Positions 9,272-19,600 of a stretch of DNA of 64,000 nt are shown here, in pieces (position 1 is the first letter of the stretch; each line of letters begins with the position of its first letter). Both the position numbers and the translations under genes were made by a program. Under the pieces are notes generated by a model. The model had not been told where the DNA came from. It worked only from the letters and a program-made list of their open reading frames with translations, and made no database searches. Origin of the DNA: Candidatus Poribacteria bacterium (GTDB lineage: Bacteria; Poribacteria; WGA-4E; WGA-3G); NCBI GenBank assembly GCA_022822085.1, contig JAJECK010000085.1, forward strand, positions 1-64,000, read 5' to 3'.

Positions 9272-11151
9272 AAAACCGAAAACTTTATCTTATACATCTA
9301 ATTACTATTTCTCTTGTATCTGTGTCGCTTTGTCATGCCGTCGAACACACACAGTGGCAATTACCCGAAGATGCTATATATCGGTTTGGAAAAGGAGTTA
9401 TCCGAGATATTGCCTATTTCCCAGATGGTAATCGTATTGCTGTCAGTAGCTCAATAGGAGTCTGGGTATACGATGCACACACAGGTGACGAACTTGCCCT
9501 ACTCACTGAGGGTGTTCATGATTACTCTGCCATTGCATTCAGTCCTAATGGAGAGATACTCGCATGTGCAAGTGAAAACTACATACAATTATGGAAGGTA
9601 GAAGATTACAAATTACAGGATATTTACACTGGACATACTTCTGAAATCAGGTATTTAGTTTATAGTAATAATGGTAATACTCTCATAAGTGGTAGCACTG
9701 ATACAACCATTCGGGTATGGGATACAGCAACGGGTAAAGTATTATCAACTTTGGTAGGTCTCTCAGATAGTACATCTAAAGTAGCGATTTCTGCGGATGG
9801 AACGACAATTGCAAGTTCATCCTTCTCTGATATTGGCAAAATCCGATTGTACAACTTAGAAAGGGGTGAATATGATAAAACCATTACTACGAATAATACT
9901 ATCATATATGAACTTTTATTTTTGCCTGATGGAAGCAGAATTACAGCAGGAGATAGAAACGGTGATATACATATATGGGATATGAATTCAGGTGAATTTC
10001 TTAAGAAACTCTCTGGTAAAATTGGCAATATTACATCATTAGATTCATCAAAAAACGGTTTGTATCTCCTGAGTGGATCTTCTGAGGAAATCATCCAGGT
10101 GTGGGCTGTTGAAATTGAGATGCTTATTAATACTTATAATCAAAACATTGATTCCATTTCTAAAGTTACATTTTCGCCTGATGGGAGAACTTTTTCCAGC
10201 GCAAGCATTAGTGAAGGAACAATCTATTTCTGGGACCTTGAAAATGGAAATCTATTGAATACTATCTCTGGCCATACAAACTATAGCAGATCCGTTGTTT
10301 TTTCTCCAGATGGTCAATTCCTCGCAACCACTGTGATGGCAGATGATACCGTAAACGTTCGCAACGTGGGGACTGGAGAGATACATTTATCACTTAAAGG
10401 ACATACGCAACGTCCATACTCTCTTGCATACTTACAAAATGGAGAAATACTCGCATCAGGAAGTTATAATGGACAAATAATTCTTTGGGATATGAATACC
10501 GGAAATATATTAGATCAAATTAGAGGGCATAGGCAAAATGTCAGTTCATTGTCATTAATTCCTAATGGAAATCACCTTGTAAGTGGTGGATGGGATTCTA
10601 TGATCAATTTTTGGAACTTTACGACGGGTGCAAATTTTCAGCAAATTCCAATAAACCTTAAAGTCAGGGATTTAGCAATTAGTCCGGATGGTAATATACT
10701 CGCAAGTGCTACCGATGAGAAAACTGTGCGATTATGGGATACAAATACTGGTGAGTCAAAAGGATTACTTGAAGGACATAGAGAATCCGCAGAATGTGTT
10801 ACATTTTCACCCATCGGAGACCTAATTGCTACGGGAAGCAATGACAACACGATCAAAATTTGGGATCTAAATTCTGGAGAACTGATCAACACTTTTTCTG
10901 AACCAACTAACAAGAATACCGATGGTGTCGCGTTTAGTCCAGATGGGCATTTAATCGCAAGCAGTAGTCTAAAGGTAATTCGGATTTGGGATGTAATGAC
11001 CGGTAAAATCCAAAAAACACTGACGGGACATACAACTTGGGTACGTTGTGTTCAGTTTAGCCCTGACGGTCGTATGCTTGCAAGTTCCTCCTCAGATGGC
11101 ACTGTTCTCCTATGGGATGTCTCTGATATACCAAACGTCAATAATAGGTGA
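9268..11151 (+). CDS. Secreted WD40-repeat protein, paralog of the preceding gene
   Basis: Start ATG overlaps the previous stop (ATGA, 9268-9271); signal peptide MKNRKLYLIHLITISLVSVSLCHA; WD40 repeats; shares the N-terminal W.LP..AI.R.GKG region. Confidence 0.92.
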   Translation: MKNRKLYLIHLITISLVSVSLCHAVEHTQWQLPEDAIYRFGKGVIRDIAYFPDGNRIAVSSSIGVWVYDAHTGDELALLTEGVHDYSAIAFSPNGEILACASENYIQLWKVEDYKLQDIYTGHTSEIRYLVYSNNGNTLISGSTDTTIRVWDTATGKVLSTLVGLSDSTSKVAISADGTTIASSSFSDIGKIRLYNLERGEYDKTITTNNTIIYELLFLPDGSRITAGDRNGDIHIWDMNSGEFLKKLSGKIGNITSLDSSKNGLYLLSGSSEEIIQVWAVEIEMLINTYNQNIDSISKVTFSPDGRTFSSASISEGTIYFWDLENGNLLNTISGHTNYSRSVVFSPDGQFLATTVMADDTVNVRNVGTGEIHLSLKGHTQRPYSLAYLQNGEILASGSYNGQIILWDMNTGNILDQIRGHRQNVSSLSLIPNGNHLVSGGWDSMINFWNFTTGANFQQIPINLKVRDLAISPDGNILASATDEKTVRLWDTNTGESKGLLEGHRESAECVTFSPIGDLIATGSNDNTIKIWDLNSGELINTFSEPTNKNTDGVAFSPDGHLIASSSLKVIRIWDVMTGKIQKTLTGHTTWVRCVQFSPDGRMLASSSSDGTVLLWDVSDIPNVNNR

Positions 11152-11192
11152 ATTTGTTTTTTATTGATATAAAAACTTATTGAATAATATCA

Positions 11193-12236
11193 ATGCATAT
11201 TAACGATTTAGACACACCTGTTCTGATTGCTGATTTAGATGTGCTTGAAAGTAATATCAGCGGAATGGCATCTGTATGCAGTAACCTTGACATTCCACTA
11301 CGCGTACACACTAAAACACATAAGGTCGCAGAAATTGCCAAAAAACAACTTAACGCAGGTTCTCAAGGTATAACTTGTCAAAAATTAGGTGAAGCAGAGG
11401 TGATGGTAAATGCAGGAATTGATGATATATTAATTCCGTACAACATAGTTGGAAAACTGAAGTTGACACGGTTGACATCTCTGGTAAAACGCGCAAAAAT
11501 CACTGTCGCTCTTGATTCAGAAGACACAGCAAAAGGAATTTCTCAGCAAGCAACTTTAGATGATTGTAAAGTTCCTGTTGTTATTGAGATGGATACTGGT
11601 GGCGGAAGGTGTGGAGTTGACTCTCCAGAAAAAACGCACTTTCTTGCAAAAGAAGTCGTTAAAATGCCGGGTCTCGATTTTCAAGGTGTCCTGACTTATC
11701 CAAGTAATATTAACGCCAAACAATTCATCACAGAAACAAAGGACTTATTGATTAACGATGGTATTCCCGTGAATATAATCAGTGGTGGCGGAACAGGTGC
11801 TGAAGCAGCATCAAAAGAAATCGGATGCACAGAAACACGCAGCGGTTCTTATCTCTACGAAGGCATGACACGAATCGGAAATTCTGATATGCTATCTCCA
11901 GACAGATGCGTCCTTCGCGTTTTGGTAACCGTTGTAAGCACACCATCACCAGATCGAATCATCATTGATGGAGGACAAAAAACATTTACCAGCTATCCAC
12001 CTTCTCCTTACGGACATATCGTGGAATTTCCTGAGGCAAAGATTTACGGTATGTCTGTGGAACATGGGCATGTAGATGTTAGTAGGTGTTCTCAAAAGAT
12101 CAGAGTTGGAGATAGATTATCTGTTATTCCGCTACATCAAGGGATGACAAGCAATCTTCACGACGAATTGGTAGCGGTGCGGTATGATAAAGTTGAAACA
12201 ATTTGGAATATAATAGGCAGAGGAAAGGTAAAATAA
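11193..12236 (+). CDS. D-threonine aldolase/D-serine dehydratase-like PLP enzyme (alanine racemase N-terminal fold)
   Basis: DTPVLIADLDVLESNI...RVHTKTHK, IEMDTGGGRCGVDSPE, EHGHVDVS. Confidence 0.85.
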   Translation: MHINDLDTPVLIADLDVLESNISGMASVCSNLDIPLRVHTKTHKVAEIAKKQLNAGSQGITCQKLGEAEVMVNAGIDDILIPYNIVGKLKLTRLTSLVKRAKITVALDSEDTAKGISQQATLDDCKVPVVIEMDTGGGRCGVDSPEKTHFLAKEVVKMPGLDFQGVLTYPSNINAKQFITETKDLLINDGIPVNIISGGGTGAEAASKEIGCTETRSGSYLYEGMTRIGNSDMLSPDRCVLRVLVTVVSTPSPDRIIIDGGQKTFTSYPPSPYGHIVEFPEAKIYGMSVEHGHVDVSRCSQKIRVGDRLSVIPLHQGMTSNLHDELVAVRYDKVETIWNIIGRGKVK

Positions 12237-12952
12237 TGATACGACCAACACCAGCGCAGAAAGAACAGTGGGAACAACAAGGGTATCTTGTTTTTGAAAA
12301 CGCTATTCAAGGTGAACAACTGACAAGATTACAATCTGCTTTTGATTATTGGGCATCGGAATGTAAGGATGAATGGTTGGATAGAGTCGAAGCAGGTGAT
12401 GCTGCAGCTACATTTTATGATATTCCGAATCCCCTTGAGAAAGATTCAATTTTCATTGACATAATTGACCACCCAAGTTATTACGGTGCGTTAATGGAGT
12501 TTACAGACGATAATCTGATCTTGCTGGGTCCGCAAGTCCGAACAGTCGCTCCTTGGCCTGTAAGTTACACAGGATGGCACCCGGATGTAGGACAAAGCAA
12601 TCCACTCCACATCAAAGTGCAAATATATGTCAATGATGTACCTAAGGGGTGTGGAGAATTTGGCTTTGTTCCGGGTAGCCATAAACCTAATTCTGGACCT
12701 TACAAACGTCCATTGTTACAAGAGAGTATGCCAGGACATAAATCTTTCCCCGGTAAAGCAGGCACTGCCATTATGTTCAATTCGTGTGGTTGGCATACAT
12801 CTATGGATAATAATTCAGATATTCCACGAAAATCAATTATTTTAATTTATGAGAAACGCACTCCTGGACGTATTGGTCCTGAGCAGTTCGCAGCAATCGC
12901 CAAACATTGTACTACACCTGAAAGACGAAAACTGTTTAGTTTAGCAGATTAA
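12236..12952 (+). CDS. Phytanoyl-CoA dioxygenase (PhyH) family protein
   Basis: GYLVFENAI..., WHPDVGQSNPLHIKVQIYVNDVPKGCGEFGFVPGSH, CGWHTSMDN; TAATG overlap with the upstream gene. Confidence 0.85.
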   Translation: MIRPTPAQKEQWEQQGYLVFENAIQGEQLTRLQSAFDYWASECKDEWLDRVEAGDAAATFYDIPNPLEKDSIFIDIIDHPSYYGALMEFTDDNLILLGPQVRTVAPWPVSYTGWHPDVGQSNPLHIKVQIYVNDVPKGCGEFGFVPGSHKPNSGPYKRPLLQESMPGHKSFPGKAGTAIMFNSCGWHTSMDNNSDIPRKSIILIYEKRTPGRIGPEQFAAIAKHCTTPERRKLFSLAD

Positions 12953-12970
12953 ACATAAGGACATAACAGT

Positions 12971-13870
12971 ATGCCGAGAATAGATGCACATCTCCATGTA
13001 TTTACAAAACTCTCATCCGAGTTTCCACGTGAAGTCACACCGATTTGTCCTGCTGATCGCGAAGAATCCGCTGAAAAACTGTTAACCGAAATGGATCAGC
13101 ACAACATAGACCAAGCAGTTCTTGTGCAAATTGGTGGGACAAGCATAGAACACCACAGCTATCTACTTCACTGTCTCAGAAGTTATCCTGATAGGTTTCT
13201 TGGGATAGGATTGGTTCCACTTGATCATCCAAATCCATCAGAACACATGGCAGAGTTGACTGATGGAACGGGAATAGTCGGATTCCGACTCTTTGATCTG
13301 GGAGGACCGCGAGATATTTTTGCTACGAAAGATGTGCGTGAATTCAAGACATATCCTATTTGGGAGTCCGCTGCTGAAAAGGATTACGTGATGTGGTTAT
13401 ACCCACGTTCTATAGATGCACACCTTCTGCCATTTCTTATACAAACCTTTCCACAAGTTCGTGTTGTTCTCAATCATCTCGGTATGACACCTGGGAAGGG
13501 AAAATTCAGTTTGGACGAACACGGTAGACCACAAATCCAAGTTTCTGGCTATAACCTAAATATGCATACAACATATCGCTTATCTCGGTATGAAAACGTC
13601 ACTGTGCATCTGTCTGGTCAATACGCATTCAGCAGGGAACCGTACCCGTATCAGAATTTATCAGGATGGCATCACAATTTGCTTAATGACTTCGGTTCAA
13701 AGCGATTGATGTGGGCAACTGATTTTCCGTGGATTTTAGAAGAGCCTGGATACGGTGAACTCACGACTGTGATTGAGAAATTAATGCCGAATTTGTCAGA
13801 ATCAGAGTTAGCAGATATTATGGGTGGAAATGCAAAAAGATTCCTGCGGTTTCCCGATAGACAATCCTGA
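12971..13870 (+). CDS. Amidohydrolase family (TIM-barrel metal-dependent hydrolase)
   Basis: MPRIDAHLHVF, VVLNHLGM, LMWATDFPW. Confidence 0.88.
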   Translation: MPRIDAHLHVFTKLSSEFPREVTPICPADREESAEKLLTEMDQHNIDQAVLVQIGGTSIEHHSYLLHCLRSYPDRFLGIGLVPLDHPNPSEHMAELTDGTGIVGFRLFDLGGPRDIFATKDVREFKTYPIWESAAEKDYVMWLYPRSIDAHLLPFLIQTFPQVRVVLNHLGMTPGKGKFSLDEHGRPQIQVSGYNLNMHTTYRLSRYENVTVHLSGQYAFSREPYPYQNLSGWHHNLLNDFGSKRLMWATDFPWILEEPGYGELTTVIEKLMPNLSESELADIMGGNAKRFLRFPDRQS

Positions 13871-13894
13871 GATTGACATAACATGAGCTAAACG

Positions 13895-15601
13895 CTATTC
13901 TGGTTGCAACCGAGTTAACAGGTAATATAACAACACAATTACACCTAAACCAATAAGAATTCCAATATAGGATGGCAAACCTAATGCAGCGGGAAGGTAA
14001 CCACAAATTAATGCAATTACAGCCACAGTAAGTGCGTAAGGCATCTGTGTTCTCACATGATGCATCGGATCGCAACTACTCACGATTGCACTAAGGATAG
14101 TCGTATCGGAAATAGGTGAACAGTGATCTCCAAAGATCGCGCCATCCAACACCGCACCTAAACAGATGATAGTAGTAATACCGTAGGTGCTTCCATCAAG
14201 AACGTAAGCAACAGGAATTGCTGTCGGAATAAGAATTGCCATCGTTCCCCAACTTGTACCGGTAGCAAAAGATGTAAGAGATGCGACTATAAATACAAGG
14301 GCAGGAAACCAGAGCGGTGAAACCACATCACTCAGTAGGGATGCGATATAGGGACCTGTCATTAGTTTATCGCAACTTGCTTTAATACCCCACGCACATA
14401 ATATAATCGCTATCGGTAGCAGTGCTCCAGAAAGTCCTTCTATGGTGGTATTACCAATTTCTGAAAATGACATCTTTGAAAATATACGTGCACAAATAAT
14501 TGCAGCAACAAACGAAATTATCGCTGCTGAAGCAAGTATCTTTACATTGTTTGCATTTGAAAGAGCATCTCTCCAAGCAATCAGTGAAAAAAATGATCCG
14601 CTCCCCTTGCCATCTATCCATAAACCTCCCAGTATCCAGCCAAATAGTAAGATTAAGGGAATAAACGCAGACAATATCTGCATGTTGAGTTTTTCAAAAT
14701 CACTGTGAACTTTGATGCCTCCCATTACTTTGGCATCGGGTTCGGACACATTTCCTGTTTCCCGTGCACGAGTTTGAGCACGTCGCATCATACCGTAATC
14801 TCGTCCACTGATTGCATTTATTATTACAAAAAGGATCGTCAGGATACAATAAAACCTGAACGGTAGTGCATCAAAGAACATAGAATAGCCATCACTATCT
14901 AAACCGATAGTTTCTGCAACACTATTGAACAAACCCACTTCATAGCCGATCCAGGTGCTAACGAAAGCCAGCCCTGCAATCGGCGCACTAGTTGAATCAA
15001 CGATATATGCCAATTTTTCACGGCTTACTTTATACTTGTCAGTGATAGGACGCATTGTTGGTCCAACAAGCATAGCATTGCTATAATCGCCTATAAAGAT
15101 GACAGTTCCCATAATCGCAGTTATCAATTGTGTAGTTCGGGGCCCCTTTGCCAGATAAGATAAAAGTGATATTGCACTCCCAATTCCACCTGACGCTATC
15201 ACTACTGAAATCATTGACATCATGAATAGGACAAAAAGGATTACCCAGAAGTTGAAAAGATCAATACCGTCATTACCTACTGTAACTGCACGTACAAACC
15301 ATACAACTTCTGAAAAAAATGATTGAAACGATATTTGTTGCTGTCCCCATGCAAGCAGAAGTCCAGTTCCAACTGCTACACCAAGACTCAAAAACAAACG
15401 TGTTGTAATTACAGCTAATGTGATAGCAATAAGTGGTGGGAAAACGCTGTACCACCACACAGTGTCACTATCATCTGTCAGAACATTAGGAAATTGCCAC
15501 ATCAATGCAACACAAATAATTATAAATATCGGAACACAAATTAGCGATTTTTGCTTGTAGTTCAAAACTTCCTCCAAAAGATTGCTCTGATAACATAACA
15601 T
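13895..15601 (-). CDS. Na+/H+ antiporter NhaC family
   Basis: Hydrophobic multi-pass protein; TSFATGTSWGTMAILIPTAIPVAY and GAIFGDHCSPISDTTILSAI signatures. Confidence 0.85.
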   Translation of the reverse strand: MLCYQSNLLEEVLNYKQKSLICVPIFIIICVALMWQFPNVLTDDSDTVWWYSVFPPLIAITLAVITTRLFLSLGVAVGTGLLLAWGQQQISFQSFFSEVVWFVRAVTVGNDGIDLFNFWVILFVLFMMSMISVVIASGGIGSAISLLSYLAKGPRTTQLITAIMGTVIFIGDYSNAMLVGPTMRPITDKYKVSREKLAYIVDSTSAPIAGLAFVSTWIGYEVGLFNSVAETIGLDSDGYSMFFDALPFRFYCILTILFVIINAISGRDYGMMRRAQTRARETGNVSEPDAKVMGGIKVHSDFEKLNMQILSAFIPLILLFGWILGGLWIDGKGSGSFFSLIAWRDALSNANNVKILASAAIISFVAAIICARIFSKMSFSEIGNTTIEGLSGALLPIAIILCAWGIKASCDKLMTGPYIASLLSDVVSPLWFPALVFIVASLTSFATGTSWGTMAILIPTAIPVAYVLDGSTYGITTIICLGAVLDGAIFGDHCSPISDTTILSAIVSSCDPMHHVRTQMPYALTVAVIALICGYLPAALGLPSYIGILIGLGVIVLLYYLLTRLQPE

Positions 15602-15742
15602 ATAAACAGAAAATAATCAATATTCATACCATTTTGCGCACACACTACTGTATAAACTGGAAGTTTGTGGGACATCACAGTCCGGCGGTTTAGGTTTAAC
15701 GAACCAAAAGTGGCATATATTTTGGGGTTTTACTAAAACATT

Positions 15743-15772
15743 CCGTCCGGACGGGACTAAAGACACGGACAT
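15743..15772. repeat. Short dispersed repeat CCGTCCGGACGGGACTAAAGA..CGGACA, copy 1
   Basis: The same motif occurs at 60254-60281 (tcgtccggacgggactaaagaacggaca). Confidence 0.6.
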
Positions 15773-15913
15773 GATGCTGCTACAAAACAAACACAATAAA
15801 AAACTGTTTGAAAATATTGAAAACTAAATAACCTTGGCCATAGCCAAATTTCATTGAATCTTCTGAATAATAAAAGTATAATATAGATTATCCTATCAAA
15901 GAAGGACAATCTC

Positions 15914-16249
15914 ATGAACACAGAACAACACGATGCAGTATTCGCAGCGGAACAGGATGCAAATACAGATTTGAACAAATTGGTTTGGTTATGTGCCGGA
16001 TTTTTTGGTAATATCATAGGCGTTCTGGTCGCGTACATATATCAACCTGCTCCACCACTGACGAGGTTGTATGAAAAATCAGAGGAGTATAAATTGTTTT
16101 ATAACGACACCTACAAGGCAAAGTTGCGAAGTGGACAGTTGACTTATGCACTAATTGGTATTGCAATACTTGTTGGAGTTTATGCTCTTTTCATTGGTGC
16201 AATTATAATCATGCAAATCTCATTGTTTAATATACATAAATATATTTAA
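15914..16249 (+). CDS. Small membrane protein with two predicted TM segments
   Basis: AAGGAC upstream; hydrophobic segments NKLVWLCAGFFGNIIGVLVAYIY and YALIGIAILVGVYALFIGAIIIM. Confidence 0.55.
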   Translation: MNTEQHDAVFAAEQDANTDLNKLVWLCAGFFGNIIGVLVAYIYQPAPPLTRLYEKSEEYKLFYNDTYKAKLRSGQLTYALIGIAILVGVYALFIGAIIIMQISLFNIHKYI

Positions 16250-16288
16250 TAGACTATATTAATTTCTTTTCATTATGGTAATCAAAGT

Positions 16289-17083
16289 ATGCAAAAAACA
16301 ACAAACATATCAATAGTAGTGGTACAAGTTATAACTATTAGTTTTCTGTTGATCTTTTCTATGACTGTTTCGAAAGTTCCTGCATCCCAAGCATCAGATA
16401 CTGAAGTTGAAGAGATTATTAACCATATAGATCAACTCTATCGCAGCAAGACAAGTCATGCAGAAATTGCGATGCAGATTATGACACCGAACTGGGAACG
16501 GACATTATCTATGACAGTTTGGACAAAGGGAACGGACAAAACATTTATACGGATTAACTCACCGAAAAAAGAGAAGGATATCACAACACTTAGAATTGGT
16601 AAAGAGATGTGGAACTATCTACCGAAGGTTAACAAAACATTCAAGATTTCACCGTCAATGATGATGGGTTCGTGGATGGGTTCTGATTTCACCAACGATG
16701 ACCTGGTACGTGAATCCTCATTGATAGATGATTATTCATACCAGTTGATAATACCCGATGATGCTTCACCTGATTTAATCTATATTGAGTTAATTCCCAA
16801 GGAAGACTCTGCAATTGTTTGGGGTAAAGTTGTTTCTGCAGTCCGGTCATCAGATTACTTACCTGTTTGGCAGCATTTTTATGATGAAAAAGAGAAATTA
16901 ATGCGCGTATTAAATTACAAAGATATAAAATCTTTTGGTGCAAAAACTATACCCACTGTAATGGAAATGATCCCGATGAACAAGGAAGGGCACAAAACTG
17001 TTGTTCAGTTTTTGAAGGCAGAATTCGACTCTAAAATTGATGATAAGATCTTCACGCGTAGAAATCTTCAGAAAAGGAAATAA
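16289..17083 (+). CDS. Outer membrane lipoprotein-sorting protein (LolA-like)
   Basis: Signal peptide; MWNYLPKVNKTFKISPSMMMGSWMGSDFTNDDLVRESSL is characteristic of the family. Confidence 0.88.
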   Translation: MQKTTNISIVVVQVITISFLLIFSMTVSKVPASQASDTEVEEIINHIDQLYRSKTSHAEIAMQIMTPNWERTLSMTVWTKGTDKTFIRINSPKKEKDITTLRIGKEMWNYLPKVNKTFKISPSMMMGSWMGSDFTNDDLVRESSLIDDYSYQLIIPDDASPDLIYIELIPKEDSAIVWGKVVSAVRSSDYLPVWQHFYDEKEKLMRVLNYKDIKSFGAKTIPTVMEMIPMNKEGHKTVVQFLKAEFDSKIDDKIFTRRNLQKRK

Positions 17084-17089
17084 GCACGG

Positions 17090-17668
17090 TTGGCTATAAT
17101 TTGTAAGATACAAAAAAATAATTGTGGTATTCCGCAAAATATTAGATTTTGTTTGACAATATGTCTCATCTTAATGATATGCATATTGCTTAATTGTTCA
17201 GTGCAGGCTCAATCAACAGAACTTACAAAAAACTTTGGTATTGGTTCACAAGGTGCGACACCTGCATTCGGTGGAATCAGTTTCAAATATAACGGACTTG
17301 CACCCGTTTATCTGCAGGCTGTTGGTCGTTTCATCCTCATTGATGCGTATTCAGATCACATGTTAGGTGCTGGTGTGTCGTATGCTATCTATGAACATGC
17401 TGGTAAGTGGAACCAAGCACGCCTTTATTTTAGTTTAGAAGGGGGTTGGCGTTATCATAAAAGAATAGATGACAATAACGATCTTATTGAAACAACTACA
17501 CTCGCAGCGGGAATCTCATTCGGTGGAGAACTTGTTTTTTCACTTGGAGGTATTCCACTCGGACTGAATCTTGGAATCGGGCAAGGTTTTGGAAGGGAAT
17601 ATAATGGGTCTGCCTCTAAAGGTGTTGCTGGGGTTTATGTAGGAGCAGGAATACATGCATATTTTTAG
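17090..17668 (+). CDS. Secreted outer-membrane beta-barrel-like protein (start codon uncertain)
   Basis: Signal-like N-terminus followed by GGISFKYNGLAPVYLQAVGRF... and terminal GVAGVYVGAGIHAYF, a beta-barrel-like pattern. Confidence 0.5.
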   Translation: MAIICKIQKNNCGIPQNIRFCLTICLILMICILLNCSVQAQSTELTKNFGIGSQGATPAFGGISFKYNGLAPVYLQAVGRFILIDAYSDHMLGAGVSYAIYEHAGKWNQARLYFSLEGGWRYHKRIDDNNDLIETTTLAAGISFGGELVFSLGGIPLGLNLGIGQGFGREYNGSASKGVAGVYVGAGIHAYF

Positions 17669-19319
17669 ATTTTGTTCATTGTATTTACTTTCCTTATACT
17701 TATTTTGTTCTTTCATAATTGGATGTTCAAGAACACTTGAAAAGAATGTTCAACCGCTATCACCCACTCCATTTTCTTATGACCAATACGAGATTAAAAC
17801 CAATTCTTCAATACGACAGTCATTACTAACAGGTTTCCTTTTTAACGGAGAAACAGCGGAACTCATTGTCGTGAATCTTGACAAAAATAAGACCCGTGAA
17901 CTATCAATTTATTCACTCATTAAAGACAAATGGGAACTTAGAATTAACACAACATTACGTCCTAAAGTCCTATTTGTTGATATTGCAAACATTGATGGAC
18001 GGGATAGACTTATTACTTATGAACACGGTCAACTGAACTGGTTTGATTCTGAAACGGAAGTGGAGCTTAGTCTTTTTGATATAAGGACACATTACAACCC
18101 CCTCAGTGAGTACGAGATTCCACAAATTGATATTTCGCGAGACCTGAATGGTGATGGCCGTGATGATTTTGTCTTGCCGGATATTGATGGGTTTTGGATA
18201 TCCACACAATTAGACGAAGGTATGTTCACCGATCCAATAAAACTTGGACCCTCCGAACCTTTCCTTAATGATACTGCATTAGACGATAAACGGACATATC
18301 GCGAAATCGGGATAAATTCAATGACCTATTTATGGTATATGACCCGTTTCCATCTAATGGATTACGATGGTGACAAGCAAACTGATATTGTCCTCTGGAA
18401 TGAAGATCATTTTGATGTCCATCGTCAAAATGCTGATGGTACATTTTCAACTGTTGCTGATAGATTTACTGTTGATGTTCAATTTGACTACGACGGTGCA
18501 TATTCATTAGCATTCGGATACAGGGGTGAAAGTACATTTGCTTTGATTTCTGGATTAAGAAAGAAAACAAAACGCAAGGTGTTACACATGTTCCGCGATT
18601 TAAATGGTGACGGTGTCACGGATATGGTTGTTCATACTTTAGAAGGTAGGAGTCTGGGTAATCTCAAGAGTTTATATGAGATCTATTACGGTGAAATGGG
18701 TAACAATGGTATAAAGTTTGGGCAGAATAATAGATTAACAATCAGACCAAAAGGGAAAGCAGGTGGATTGTTACCTTGGGGTTATTCTTATCAGTGGTGG
18801 CAGGATTTTGATGGTGACGGTCGAATTGATATTCTTTTCAAAGATGTAAAGACCGCTCTCGGAGGTATGGTACGGGCAATGGTAGGGAAATCAATTGCAA
18901 TTGATCTTGAAGGCTATCGTATGCATGATAATAGCTATCCACATAGATCAACTTTCAGACATAAAATCAGACCTGCAATGGACATCTTTGAATCTAAACG
19001 TGTCTTCTTTCCAGCAGTCCTGTTGGGGGATGTCAATGGAGACAACCGATTGGATATATTGATTGGAAAGTCATGGAATGAGATGCATATCTATCACGGA
19101 ATACCTGGCCCAAAAATGATTGCCAAAAAACCGCAAAAAATAACGATTGCTATGCCTAACGATGAGCGAAACATCCGCTTGGTGGATATGAATAGAGATA
19201 ATAAAAAGGACGTTCTCATATTCCATCCTGATGATTTTATGTTTATGTCAAAGGACGATCTCATATTCCATTCTGATGATTTTATGTCAAAACGCGTGAG
19301 TTTGTTAATCTCAAAATAG
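17655..19319 (+). CDS. FG-GAP/VCBS-repeat lipoprotein
   Basis: Lipobox ...SFIIGCSRT; repeats DLNGDGRDDFVLPDIDG, DYDGDKQTDIVLW, DLNGDGVTDMV, DFDGDGRIDILF, DVNGDNRLDILIG. Confidence 0.8.
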   Translation: MHIFRFCSLYLLSLYLFCSFIIGCSRTLEKNVQPLSPTPFSYDQYEIKTNSSIRQSLLTGFLFNGETAELIVVNLDKNKTRELSIYSLIKDKWELRINTTLRPKVLFVDIANIDGRDRLITYEHGQLNWFDSETEVELSLFDIRTHYNPLSEYEIPQIDISRDLNGDGRDDFVLPDIDGFWISTQLDEGMFTDPIKLGPSEPFLNDTALDDKRTYREIGINSMTYLWYMTRFHLMDYDGDKQTDIVLWNEDHFDVHRQNADGTFSTVADRFTVDVQFDYDGAYSLAFGYRGESTFALISGLRKKTKRKVLHMFRDLNGDGVTDMVVHTLEGRSLGNLKSLYEIYYGEMGNNGIKFGQNNRLTIRPKGKAGGLLPWGYSYQWWQDFDGDGRIDILFKDVKTALGGMVRAMVGKSIAIDLEGYRMHDNSYPHRSTFRHKIRPAMDIFESKRVFFPAVLLGDVNGDNRLDILIGKSWNEMHIYHGIPGPKMIAKKPQKITIAMPNDERNIRLVDMNRDNKKDVLIFHPDDFMFMSKDDLIFHSDDFMSKRVSLLISK

Positions 19320-19368
19320 TAGCTGCTGTTTCTTCAATTGGATAGTAAATAGTTACTTGAACACTACT

Positions 19369-19583
19369 GTAGCGCAAACTTTATGAAGATTAAGAAAATA
19401 AATCGGTAATTTGGCGAGGTTAGGAAGAAATCAAGAAATCAACGGTATGAATGCCATTTAGTCATTCCCCGGGTATGAATGCCATTTAGGCATTCCCCGC
19501 CTCGCCAGCGACGGAGGACACCTGCCTCGTACGGATAGAAAATTACCGAATTAATAAATTAATCTTCATAAAGTTTGTGCTAC
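19369..19583. repeat. MITE-like palindromic repeat, copy 1 (~215 bp)
   Basis: Terminal inverted repeats GTAGCGCAAACTTTATGAAGATTAA and TTAATCTTCATAAAGTTTGTGCTAC (one mismatch). Internal tandem duplication tatgaatgccattta(g)(t/g)cattccccg(g/c). Confidence 0.85.
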
Positions 19584-19600
19584 AAAGAGCAAGTCTGGTT

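Noticed and set aside
7514-10913. Antisense ORFs in the WD40 genes (e.g. 7985-8383 -, 9660-10094 -, 10638-10913 -)
   Set aside because: They arise from the repetitive coding strand; no independent start signals or homologous motifs.
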